Of a DNA stretch of 64,000 nucleotides, positions 32,531 to 43,398 are shown one piece after another. Under the pieces are notes generated by a model, which ran no database searches, had not been told where the DNA came from, and was given only the letters and a program-made list of their open reading frames with translations. The stretch comes from Echinarachnius parma (lineage: Eukaryota; Echinodermata; Echinoidea; Clypeasteroida; Echinarachniidae). The position numbers and the translations under genes are program-made. The stretch lies in assembly GCA_037951105.1 (NCBI GenBank), contig JBAMJV010003285.1, forward strand, positions 1-64,000. The letters run 5' to 3'. Each line of letters starts with the position of its first letter. Positions within the stretch are counted from its first letter, which is position 1.

Positions 32531-32953
32531 AGTATAATGTGCGTTACCCGGGGGGGGGGGGGGGGGGGGGTACTCAGATTATAGTCGGACGGGGTTGTGC
32601 GGCTGAGACCTCCCAACCCTTACCCACATCCAAGGGTCCTTTTGCTGTAAATAGGTACTCATGTCTATGGATTTTTTTTGAAAAATGGACCCATGTCTAA
32701 CGATTTTTTGTGAAAAATGGACCCATGTCTGAGGATTTCGAACTTTAAATATTACATTTTTTAGCTGTAATATAAAACAATGGCTAATCATTTTGCATTT
32801 TTTGGATACATTTTTGTATTATTAGTGAACTGTACCATACTACAGGGGCGGCGCCAGGGTATTTTCCTATAGGGAGGGCGAAAGTGTATACATTGAGGGT
32901 GCGAAGCGACCGAGTGGGGGGAGGGCAATTTTTACACTAGAATGGAGCTATCT

Positions 32954-33149
32954 GGTGCATATCGGAGGTGAAATTCTCAATTTTTCAAATGATTGAAAAC
33001 AGTGAATAGTCTTCAATTATGATGCGGTAATTTGCATACATATTAATAATCTGGTGCATATCGGAGGTGAAATTCTCAATTTTTCAAATGATTGAAAACA
33101 GTGAATAGTCTTCAATTATGATGCGGTAATTTGCATACATATTAATAAT
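32954..33149. repeat. Tandem duplication, two ~98-bp units
   Basis: TGGTGCATATCGGAGGTGAAATTC through GCGGTAATTTGCATACATATTAATAAT is present twice head to tail with no visible difference, so the duplication is recent. Confidence 0.9.
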
Positions 33150-33790
33150 GCGAGCGAGCGGAGCGAGCTTGGAAATTTTAGCAATTTCACAGCGAAAAAT
33201 TTGCCATTTGTTTCAATATTATTGTATGGGTATATTCGTTTTTATTACTTATGATATGGCGTTATGAAGGGTAATATATATACACACTCGAGGTTGTGAT
33301 TATCATTTATTCGAGCGAGCGGAGCGAGCTTGACATTTTTAGCAATTTCACATCGGAACATTTTTTGTTCCAATATTATTGTACTGTATAGGTATCTTCG
33401 TTTTTACAATATGGCGTTATGAAGGGTAACATATAAACACCCGAGGTTGTGAAATATCATGTATGCGAGCGAGCGGAGCGAGCTTGAAAATTTTAGCAAT
33501 TTCACAGCGGAAAATTGTCATTTGTTTCAATATTGTATGGGTATATTCGTTTTATTACTTATGATATGGCGTTATATAACACCCCAGGTTGTGAAATATC
33601 ATGTATGCGAGCGAGCGGAGCGAGCTTGACAATTTTAGCAATTTCACATCGGAAAATTGTCATTTGTTTCAATATTGTATGGGTATATTCGTTTTATTAC
33701 TTATAATATGGCGTTATATAACACCCGAGGTTGTGAAATATCATGTATGCGAGCGAGCGGAGCGAGCTTGAAAATGTTAGCAATTTCACA
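33150..33790. repeat. Tandem array, five ~140-160 bp units (CGAGCGAGCGGAGCGAGCTTG)
   Basis: Each unit opens with GCGAGCGAGCGGAGCGAGCTTG (near 33150, 33312, 33466, 33608, 33749). It continues TTTTAGCAATTTCACA, then TTTGTTTCAATATT, TTATGATATGGCGTTAT and GAGGTTGTGAAATATCATGTATG. Short recurring ORFs are repeat translations. Confidence 0.9.
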
Positions 33791-33998
33791 TTGGCAAATC
33801 CCAAAATCCCGGAACAATGAGGGAGAAAAGAGGGGAAAGGAATAAATTTAAAAAAAGGGACCCATGTCTAAGGATTTTCAAAATGAAAATGGGACCCATG
33901 TCTAAGGATCTTTCTTGTAAAAGTCACCCTTCCCAGCGGCACATCCCCGTATACCCAATATACGTGAGTACCCCCCCCCCCCCCCGCCCCCGGGGTGC

Positions 33999-34248
33999 GT
34001 TAGTGCGTCATCATCGTCATGATTCTTAACCAGAAGAGGTTATGATTGATTCGTGAAAAAAAACAAAAACAAAAATGCACCCCAAAAATAATATTCGCAA
34101 AGTGACATTTTAAGTTCAAACAGTGCATCAAAAGCATTATTTTATGACAAAACATGAACATTGTATTCCAGACGTATACAAGATCCGATTCCCGAGGGAG
34201 CGAAACGATAACCGAGAGGGGGAAGGGTGATGGGAGGGTGTGATGGTA
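33999..34248. other. Spacer before composite B
   Basis: Short AT-rich stretch ending in GAGGGAGCGAAACGATAACCGAGAGGGGG-like hairpin text and TGATGGTA, the left target of composite B. Confidence 0.4.
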
Positions 34249-37128
34249 CCCTGATAGCAGACTGACGTCTTTATGACGTCTTAATTTGGTCGTAAACTGG
34301 TAAACACGTCATATGTCGTACAAACGATCAGAATACGACGTCATTATGACGTATTTTAAAGACCATTTTTGACATGATGACTTATGTCGTATAAAAGACG
34401 TAAAATTGACGTCATTATAACATCTTTAAATGACCATTTTTCCACTATTTATTTTTGTCGTAGGAAAGACGTAAAAACGATGTCATTATAACGTCGTTCA
34501 AAGACCATTTTTAAGAATGTATTATTGTCGTATAGAAGACATGATAACGACGTGTTTATAATGTCGTTTAAAGACCATTTTTGCCATACGGGTTTATGTC
34601 GTATCAATAACGCTATAAAGACGTAAGTTTGACGTCTCTTCAAGACCAATTTTTTGCCATCATTTTTTGTCGTATGGACGCCCTTTTTACGACGTTAATG
34701 TGACGTCTTTCAAAGACCATATTCCAATTGTTTTTTGTCGTATGGAAGGACGTAAAAATGACGTTAATATTACGTCATTTAAAGATCACTTTGTCAGTAT
34801 TTATTTTTGTCGTATAGAAGACGTAACAACGACGTCTTTATGATGTATTTGAAAGACTATTTTGCCATCATTTTTTGTCGTATGGACGACCACTTTACGA
34901 CGTCATTTTGAAGTCTTTTCAAGACTAGTTTTTTGCCATCATTTTTTGTCGTATGGACGACCTTTTTACTACGTCATTTTGACGTCTTTCAAAGACCATT
35001 TTTTTACACTATTTATTTTGTCATAAAAACGTCTAAAAATTGACGTCTTGATGATGTCTTTTAAAGACTATTTTTGCCATTATGGTTTGTGTCGTACGAC
35101 GACGTTAATACGACGTCATTATGATGTGTTTTCAAGACTAGTTTTTGCCATCATTTATTGTCGTATGGACGACCACTTTACGACGTCATTTTGAAGTCTT
35201 TTCAAGACTAGTTTTTTGCCATCATTTTTTGTCGTATGGACGACCTTTTTACTACGTCATTTTGACGTCTTTCAAAGACCATTTTTTTACACTATTTATT
35301 TTGTCATAAAAACGTCTAAAAATTGACGTCTTGATGATGTCTTTTAAAGACTATTTTTGCCATTATGGTTTGTGTCGTACGACGACGTTAATACGACGTC
35401 ATTATGATGTGTTTTCAAGACTAGTTTTTGCCATCATTTATTGTCGTATGGACGACCTTTTTACAACGTCATTGTGACGTCTTTCAAAGACCATTTTTTC
35501 CAATGCTTTTTCGTCATATTAAGGATGTAAAAACGACGTCATTATCATGTCATTAAAAGATCATTTTTAAGTATTTATTTTGTAGTATAAAAAGTTTTAT
35601 AATGACGTCTTTATAATGTCTTTGAAAGGACCATTTTTGCCATTAAGGTTTGTGTCCTACGGACAACATTATTAAGACGTCATTATGACGTCTTTACAAG
35701 ACTAGTTTTTGCCATCATTTTTTGTCGTATGAACGACCTCATTACGACGTCATTTTGACGTCTTTTAAAAACCATTTTTTCCAATTATTTTTTGTCGTAT
35801 AGACGACGTTATTACAACGTGATTATGACGTCTTTCAAAGACATTTAAACAATTATTTTTGGCGTATGGACGACCTTTTTATGACGTCAATAAGACGTCT
35901 TTATGTCGTCTAAATGGCGTAATTTATGGTACAAATTGACGTCTTCAAGACGTCTTCAAGACGCCTTTTCGGAAAAAGATACGTCATTATCACGTCAAAA
36001 TATGACGTCTATAGGATGGTAAACGCGGGTGCAAAATCTTCACTTTTTGACGTGAATTTACGACATCTTAAAGACGACGTACACAAGGTGGAAATGACGT
36101 CAAATCCAGACGTAAAAATTGCGTCTTCTATTGACCAATAAGACGTCTTTATGTCGTCTAAATGGCGTAATTTATGGTACAAATTGACGTCTTCAAGACG
36201 TCGTAAAGACGCCTTTTCGGAAAAAGATACGTCATTATCACGTCAAAATATGACGTCTATATGACGGTAAACGCGGGTGCAAAATCTTCACTATTTGACG
36301 TGAATTTACGACATCTTAAAGACGACGTACACAAGGTGGAAATGACGTCAAATCCAGACGTAAAAATTGCGTCTTCTATTGACCAATAAGACGTCTTTAT
36401 GTCGTCTAAATGGCGTAATTTATGGTACAAATTGACGTCTTCAAGACGTCGTAAAGACGCCTTTTCGGAAAAAATACGTCATTATCACGTCAAATTATGA
36501 CGTCTATATCACGGCAAACGCGGGTGCAAAATCTTCACTTTTTGACGTGAATTTACAACGTCTTAAAGACGACGTACACAAGGTGGAAATGACGTCAAAT
36601 CCAGACGTAAAAATCACGTCTTATATTGACCAATAAGACGTCTTTATGTCGTCTAAATGGCGTAATTTATGGTACAAATTGACGTCTTCAAGACGTCGTA
36701 AAGACGCCTTTTCAGAAAAAAATACGTTATTTTCACGTCAAAATATGACGTCTATATCACGGTAAACGCGGGTGCAAAATCTTCACTTTTTGACGTGAAT
36801 TTACGACGTCTTAAAGACGACGTACACAAGGTGGAAATGACGTCAAATCCAGACGTAAAAATCACGTCTTATATTGACCAATAAGACGTCTTTATGTCGT
36901 CTAAATGGCGTAATTTATGGTACAAATTGACGTCTTCAAGACGTCGTAAAGACACCTTTTCGGAAAAAAGTACGTCATTTTCACGTCAAAATATGACGTC
37001 TATATGACGGTAAACGTGGGTGCAAAATCTTCAATTTTTGACGTGAATTTAAGACGTCTTTAAGACGACGTGCACGACGAAAAACGCCGTAAATTTGACG
37101 TCATTTTTACCAGTGTTTGCTATCAGGG
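34249..37128. repeat. Left GACGTC palindrome array of composite B
   Basis: Collinear with 25301-28079 at high identity. A first zone of ~70-80 bp units is followed by five ~247-bp units (GCGGGTGCAAAATCTTC near 36026, 36275, 36520, 36766 and a GTGGG variant near 37016). Confidence 0.85.
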
Positions 37129-37200
37129 ATTCATTATTGGCTGTAGGCCATGTTGTTGGATCATACATAAGCCATATATGGTTTATGTTGGAACTGTGTT

Positions 37201-40200
37201 CAATGTTCAATGTTCAATTTTATTTCATTTTCAACAAGAAGGTACATATATTTACAATGAATAATTCACAACAACATTTGTGAAAGTATAAACAATAAAT
37301 TATAAACATTGGCAATCAAAATGTATGTTGATATAATAATTGATTAAAATATAATGAATTAAGATACTACGAAATTTTTAGATTTTTAAATAAGGTACAA
37401 TTCAATTTTGACATTTAGAAATAATCATATTATAAAAGCGGAAACAGAAAGTAAACGAATGTTGCTGTATGTTTAAATTTCAAGTGAAAATGGAGGGATC
37501 CACTAAAAAGCATGGCTTGTAGAATGTGGAATCCCTCAAAAATTAATGTTTTTACAAAGTAATGAAAGTATCAAATACGGAAAAAATACGAAAAATCAAA
37601 TACGGAAAAATTGTGAATAATAGAAAGAAAAAAACAAACAAAAAACAAACAAACAAGATAGCAAATATTATACAGTGTAGTATTACAAAAAAATGTAATT
37701 ATTACAAAACTGTTTGATAAGAATTCAAAATAGTGTTGTGCCTACGGAGACTACTGAAGAGAACATGAATGTATGAACAAATAAGACGCAGTGTGGAAGC
37801 ATACATGAACAAGAAGAAGCTGTACAAAAGATAATGAAAATATTGAAAATATGAATGGATTGAGAAGGTATGGAATGAGAAGGTATGGACCTGCAAGACA
37901 AAAAGAAATGTATAAAATAAAATAAAAACAAAAATTTCATACAAATTAAGAGAATAAGAAATATTATTTCATTAAAATAGCGGCGCAATTTCCAGAATAA
38001 GCAACAATAATAATAATGAAAGGTTTTTTTACGATGACCCTTTTTCATTACCAAACAATTAAGTTAACTAGTACCATAACGTTGTAATAAATATAATTTA
38101 AGTTTTCTTTTGAAAGAATTAAGTGAAGGTACATTTTTCATACCTATATCAAGAGTGTTCCAAAATTTAGGACCATCATAAATAAACGTATTCTGAGCTA
38201 ATAAAGTTCTTAAAAGGGGTAAATGAAATTCATTTGACTGTCTAGTTGGGTAATTATGAACCGATTGATTTTTAAAAAACATAAAATTAAAAAGCTGAAG
38301 GTAATGAATTATTATCATATTTATACATAAATTGACCTAATTGGTATAAGTACAAGTCATTAATTTTTAATAATTTATTATTAAAAAATAAAGGGTCTGT
38401 ATGGGAGCGTGCAGTGGAATCACAAATAATACGAATAATCCTTTTTTGTAACAATAATAGCCTATCTAAAAACGATTGATGCGTGTTCCCCCAAGCAAGA
38501 AGGCCATAGTTTAAGTACGGCAATATTAAAGATGAGTATAACATAAACAAAGAATTCATTGGGAGACAAGTTTTTAACCGTTTTATAACTCCAATATTAC
38601 GCGAAATAGTTTTACAAATGCTATCAATGTGACATTTCCATGAAAGTTTATTATCAACAATTACTCCCAAAAATTTAATAGAAGGCACATTTTCCAATAC
38701 ATTATTATCAAAAACAATATTTGAGGGCAAAGAATCTATTGATTTACTAAAAAGCATAAATTTAGTTTTCTGAAAATTTAAAGATAATTTATTAGCTCTT
38801 ATCCACTGGGAAATCTTAAATAACTCAATATTAATCGTTTCTACTAGAATATGTGGATTTCTGTGAGAAAAAAATAAATTAGTGTCATCAGCAAATAGTA
38901 TGAATGACAATATATCGGAAGATTTACAAAAATCATTTATATAAATAATAAATAAAAGTGGACCCAATAGGCTTCCTTGGGGAACGCCGCAAGTGACATA
39001 ACGAAATTCGGAATTAACATCATTTAAAGAAACATACTGCTTTCTTTTAGAAAGATAGCTCCGGAACCACTCCAAGGCCTTCCCACGTATACCATAATGA
39101 GAAAGTTTATAGAGTAAAATATTGTGGTTAATCGTGTCGAAGGCCTTGGAGAAGTCAAGGAAAATTCCTACTGTGTGTAATGATTTATCAATAGCATGTG
39201 CCACCTTATCTACAAAAGACAATAAAGCATGAATTGTGCTATGTTTTTCCCTGAATCCAAATTGAAAGTTAGAAAAAATATCATTATTCTTAAAAAAGAA
39301 ATAGTACGAGTACATATAATTTTTTCTAAAACTTTAGAAAGTGTGGACAACAAAGAAATTGGACGATAATTACTAACATCTAGTTTGTCTCCTTTCTTAA
39401 AGAGGGGGACGACCTTAGCAATTTTCATTATATCCGGGACTTGACCATTTAATAAAGATAAATTAAAAATATGAACGAGAGGATCAACTATAGAAACAAT
39501 AATACCTTTTAATAAAAAGTTATTTACACCATCGTAGCCTGAACTTTTCTTATTATCTAAATTAGAGACTATATCCAAAATCTCATTTTTATGAATAGGT
39601 ACAAAAAAAATCGAATCAGGGTTGGGAGTACTTAAAAAATCAACAAAATGTTTATCTGAAGCAGGAATATTTTGAGCAAGATTTTCTCCAATTGAAGAAA
39701 AGTATATATTAAAAATATTACTTATATTACCAGGATCATCAACCATCACATTATCCTGTCGAATTCTAGTTATATTTGATTTATTTTTATTTAAATTCAT
39801 TGCTTGTTTAATAATCTTCCAAGTTGTTTGCATGTCATTTTTAGATAATTCTAATCGATTAACAAAATACCTTCTTTTTTCCAAACGTATGAGTTTAATA
39901 AGTATATTTTTATAAGAAGTATATTTTAATTTAAGTTTATCAGTACCTTTTAGTTTATATTTATAATACAAGTTATTTTTTCTATTTATCGATCGTAATA
40001 AAGATTTAGAGATCCATGGGAGTCTTGGAGACGTTTTATAATTACAAGATTTATCTCTTTGTTGTGGGATATCAATATCTAATTGACAATTAAAAATATT
40101 TAAAAATATATCGTAAGATGAATTTACATCATCATTATCGTACACAGCAGACCAATCAGTATTATCCAGACTAGCGCCAAGACGTGCTACATTATCATGC

Positions 40201-40220
40201 GTTAAATACAATATGCGTTA
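37201..40220 (-). mobile_element. 5'-truncated LINE (CR1/L2 group) in composite B cargo
   Basis: It is absent from the collinear cargo of composite A, where GAACTGTGT joins ATGACACTAAATAC directly. On the minus strand a first frame (40211-39210, 333 codons) has NKKSSGYDGVNNFLLK, VVPLFKKGDKLDVSNYRPIS. A second (39315-38287, 342 codons) has FQFGFREKHST, IFLDFSKAFDTINHNIL, CGVPQGSLLGPLLFIIYIND, SFILFADDTNLF (catalytic YxDD-type block) and KTKFMLFSK..FLGVIVDNKLSW. A third (38318-38064) carries the C-terminus YPTRQSNEFHLPLLRT..FWNTLD. One frame change lies near 39310 and another near 38300. The endonuclease is missing. The 3' end has TTGAACATTGAACATTGAA-type short repeats, as in CR1/L2 elements. 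Few breaks imply a fairly young insertion. Confidence 0.85.
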
Positions 40221-40309
40221 AATGACACTAAATACAATATTTATGTGGGAGTGGATTATTAGTGCGTCAATTATTTGCTTTCTTCGTGAAAAATATATCA
40301 AATCATAAC

Positions 40310-41897
40310 ACGCTTTCCCAGATGCAGTTAATCTTAAGCCCGAATTTCCTATCTAGGTATGCACCAGATTGCACAATTTCAAATTCATAAATGCAAAATC
40401 TTTCTTACCGTGGGAGGGGGATACCCCCTCCCAAACCCTCCCCCTCCCTCCCTGCCCCAGCCCTCAGGCGCTTCGCTCCATCGAGACTCATTATTGGCAG
40501 TGTGTTGTTGGATCATACATAATGTTGCATAATTATGGTTTATGTTGTGTTGTGTGTTTTGGGGTACATATTTATTAGTGTGTCAATTTTTTTTTTTTTT
40601 CTACGTGAAAAATAGATTAAAACTTTCTGGTCGATCAAATCATATCACGCTTTCCCAAATACAGCCGAATTTCCTATCTAGGTATGCATCAGATTGCACA
40701 AGTTCAAGTCCAAAAATGCAAAAACTCCCTACCGTGGGAGGGGGGGGGACACCCCCCTCCCACACCCTCCCCCCGCTCAGTCGCTTCGCTCCCTCGCAAT
40801 GTCTCACTCTCACCTCTGGCTCAAACTTGGCAACCCAGAGTGTGGTTGGGCATGAGCCCCTATACACCAAAATTGTGAGCCCCCTTGGGGTTTTGCCCCC
40901 CCCCCCCCCCCCAATCCCAAACTGCTTCCAGCGCGCCTGCCTCTGACCTAAGAAAACAAATGTGCAATTTAGCTGATTGTCTGTATGATGCTAATACAAC
41001 AAATTTTCAATGTTGCCAAGGTAACATTGCTAAATTATCTAAAGAAACCTTTAAGCACATGAGAAAAAACAAACAAATATTGGACTGTCTACAACCTATT
41101 ATCGCCTACAGGAATAATTCATCATCGATTATAAACGATAGTATCAAAGTGGAAATAACCCAATGATGCCAGGCTGGTAATATTGCTAGATTTCCTAAAG
41201 AATCCCTTTAGAACATGAGTAAAAACAAACAAACAAATATTGGACTTATGAACGTCTACAACATAATAGGATCGCCTACAAGAATAATTCATGATCGATT
41301 ATAAACGATCGTATCAAAGTGGAAATAACCCAATGATCCCAAGGTGGTAATATTGCTAAATTTTCTAAAGAAACCTTTTAGAACATGAATAACAAAAGAA
41401 AATACAGTAGGACTTATGATTAACTTCTTCAGGTCTAATGGATACAGGATTCATTCATGATCGATTATAAACAATCGCATTAGAGTGCAAAGTAAAATTC
41501 CAATTTTTATAACTATTTACATTGAAAACATTGTTATTATGATCTTGTTTTTGCAGATATTAAAACTAATATAAATACCAACCTGTTTTTAATATTTTCA
41601 ACATGATTTGCAAATTAATTATTTAGGCATCAACTCTTTGAAATACTAAACAGTCAATACTAACCATTTAAATCTCACATACTAAGAAGCGGGATATATA
41701 TACGGAACCTATACGACAACTGATCAGTAAGGTGTTAGAGGTAGGTATAAGGTATAATAGGATAGGTTTAGGATTAGGATTTAGGAATAGGATAGGATTA
41801 TGTGTTACATGTTATAAAAGTGTTGACTGTGGAATAGACATAACCATCTCAATTTTTTAATTATTAATAATTAATAATGTAAAAATCGCTTCAAAAT
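40310..41897. other. Cargo of composite B, right part
   Basis: Nearly identical to 28240-29827: a hAT-like remnant ending TGCTTCCAGCGCGCCTG (about 40944), three ~155-175 bp tandem units (about 41010-41500) and an AGGATAGG patch near 41745-41790. Small indels separate it from copy A. Confidence 0.75.
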
Positions 41898-42609
41898 ATG
41901 ACGTCAATACGACGTCTTTTCGTCATAAAAAGACGTCGTTAGCACGTCAGAATGTGACGTCTATATGTCGTGAAACGCGGGTGCAAAATCTTCACTTTTT
42001 GACGTGAATTTATGGCGTCTTTAAGATGACGTACACGACGTGAAAATCACGTCAAATCAATACGTAAAAATCACGTCTTATATTGACCAATAAGACGTCT
42101 TTATGTCGACTTAATAACGTAATTAATGGAACAAATTGACGACTTAAAGACGTCATAAAGATGCCTTTTCGGATAAAAATACGTCATTATCACGTCAACA
42201 TATGACGTCTATATCACGTCAACATATGACGTCTATATCACGGTAAACGCGGGTGCAAAATCTTCACTTTTTGACGTGAATTTACGACGTCTTAAAGACG
42301 ACGTACACAAGGTGAAAATCACGTCAAATCCAGACGTAAAAATCACGTCTTATATTGACCAATAAGACGTCTTTATGTCGTCTTAATAACGTAATTAATG
42401 GTACAAATTGACGACTTAAAGACGTCATAAAGACGCCTTTTCGGAAAAAAATACGTCAATATCACGTCAAAATATGACGTCAATATCACGGTAAACGCGG
42501 GTGCAAAATCTTCACTTTTTGACGTTAATTTAAGACGTCGTAAAGACGACGTACACGACGTAAAATGACGTAAATTTGACGTAATTTTTACCAGTGTCTG
42601 CTATCAGGG
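41898..42609. repeat. Right GACGTC palindrome array of composite B
   Basis: Collinear with 29828-30514, with one short internal duplication (CACGTCAACATATGACGTCTATAT twice near 42190-42240). Ends at the element's right terminus. Confidence 0.8.
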
Positions 42610-42611
42610 TA

Positions 42612-43398
42612 GGTGGGTGCACGGTAAAGGTGCTTTTGCAATGTTTTAATTGAAATTATGCAATCTGGTGCATACTTGGGAAGGAAATTTGACTTGACAT
42701 GAAGTAAGATCTGAGTTTTCTTGTCTAAAGAAATACTCTTTTCTTTCAATCACTTTTATCGAATTAGATAAAAGCCATGATTTGAATTTATTTGGGGGGT
42801 CAAGCGCCCCCCCATGACCCCCCACCAGTACGCCAGTGGCCACCACTACCACCTGCTGGTCGGTGCGCGGGACGTTAGAGCCCCTCCCCCCTCGATCACC
42901 CCTTATGTATACCGTAGTCACTTTTGCTTCATGTAATCCTATTCCTATGTAATCTTACTAATGGAACTTATTTTTGTTACCATCATGTTTTGTTCGTCTC
43001 CCTCCACTCATCGACAACGTAAAAGTAATAGAAACCATAATTATGTCATTTCTTGCATAATAAACAGCTAGCGCACTGAAGCGAAAGTAGGCGCGGGTAG
43101 CTTCCTATTTTTCGAGACACTTGTTTGATTACATGTGCATGCTGTGTGTGCATTGAGATCGGAATGTGTTTGCGTGCGATAATATACCCGCTCGCTCGAT
43201 CGGCCACTCCTGTGTACAAACAGATACAGGAAGTGCCCATAAAGGTAACGCTATACCACTTGCACTCTGACCCGTCTATCTATCGATCTAATCGCCCAAC
43301 ATTTACATTGTGAAACGGTGGAATTGTAACCAGCCCAACAACACTCACTAATATTTGAGTATTTTTATCCAGAGATTACATCACAAAAATCCGCCAAA
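42612..43398. other. hAT-like scrap, then upstream region of the tropomyosin gene
   Basis: 42612-42900 has TGCAATCTGGTGCATAC and C-run/hAT-end text (GCCAGTGGCC). From about 42950 the sequence is unique-looking and may hold the promoter and 5' UTR. An acceptor-like TTTTTATCCAG ends at 43372, so a separate 5' UTR exon is possible. No core promoter motif was identified. Confidence 0.35.

Larger units (their letters stand above)
32547..33998. mobile_element. TIR element with G-run ends and internal tandem arrays
   Basis: The left end CCCGGGGG..GGGTACTCAGATTATA faces the right end ..TATACGTGAGTACCCCC..CCGCCCCCGGGG. Near both ends (G/A)GACCCATGTCTAAGGAT units occur: three at 32655-32745 in one orientation and two at 33858-33910 in the other. 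A second element, starting CAGGGGCGGCGCCAGGG at 32843, appears nested inside and contains the arrays at 32954-33780. Confidence 0.5.
34249..42609. mobile_element. Composite GACGTC-array element B with TA TSD and internal LINE
   Basis: Same termini as composite A (CCCTGATAGCAG .. GTCTGCTATCAGGG), flanked by TA (34247-34248, 42610-42611). Order: left array with its own right terminus (34249-37128), cargo (37129-41897) and right array (41898-42609). The cargo is collinear with that of composite A but is interrupted by a LINE at about 37201-40220. Left-array units around 34877-35160 and 35160-35450 carry an extra tandem duplication not seen in A. The outer flanks are unrelated to those of A, so A and B are separate insertions rather than one duplicated locus. 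Confidence 0.75.

Noticed and set aside
37702-38054. Two minus-strand open frames of 80-109 codons
   Set aside because: They are in the AT-rich 3' region of the LINE and have low-complexity Phe/Ser-rich composition.
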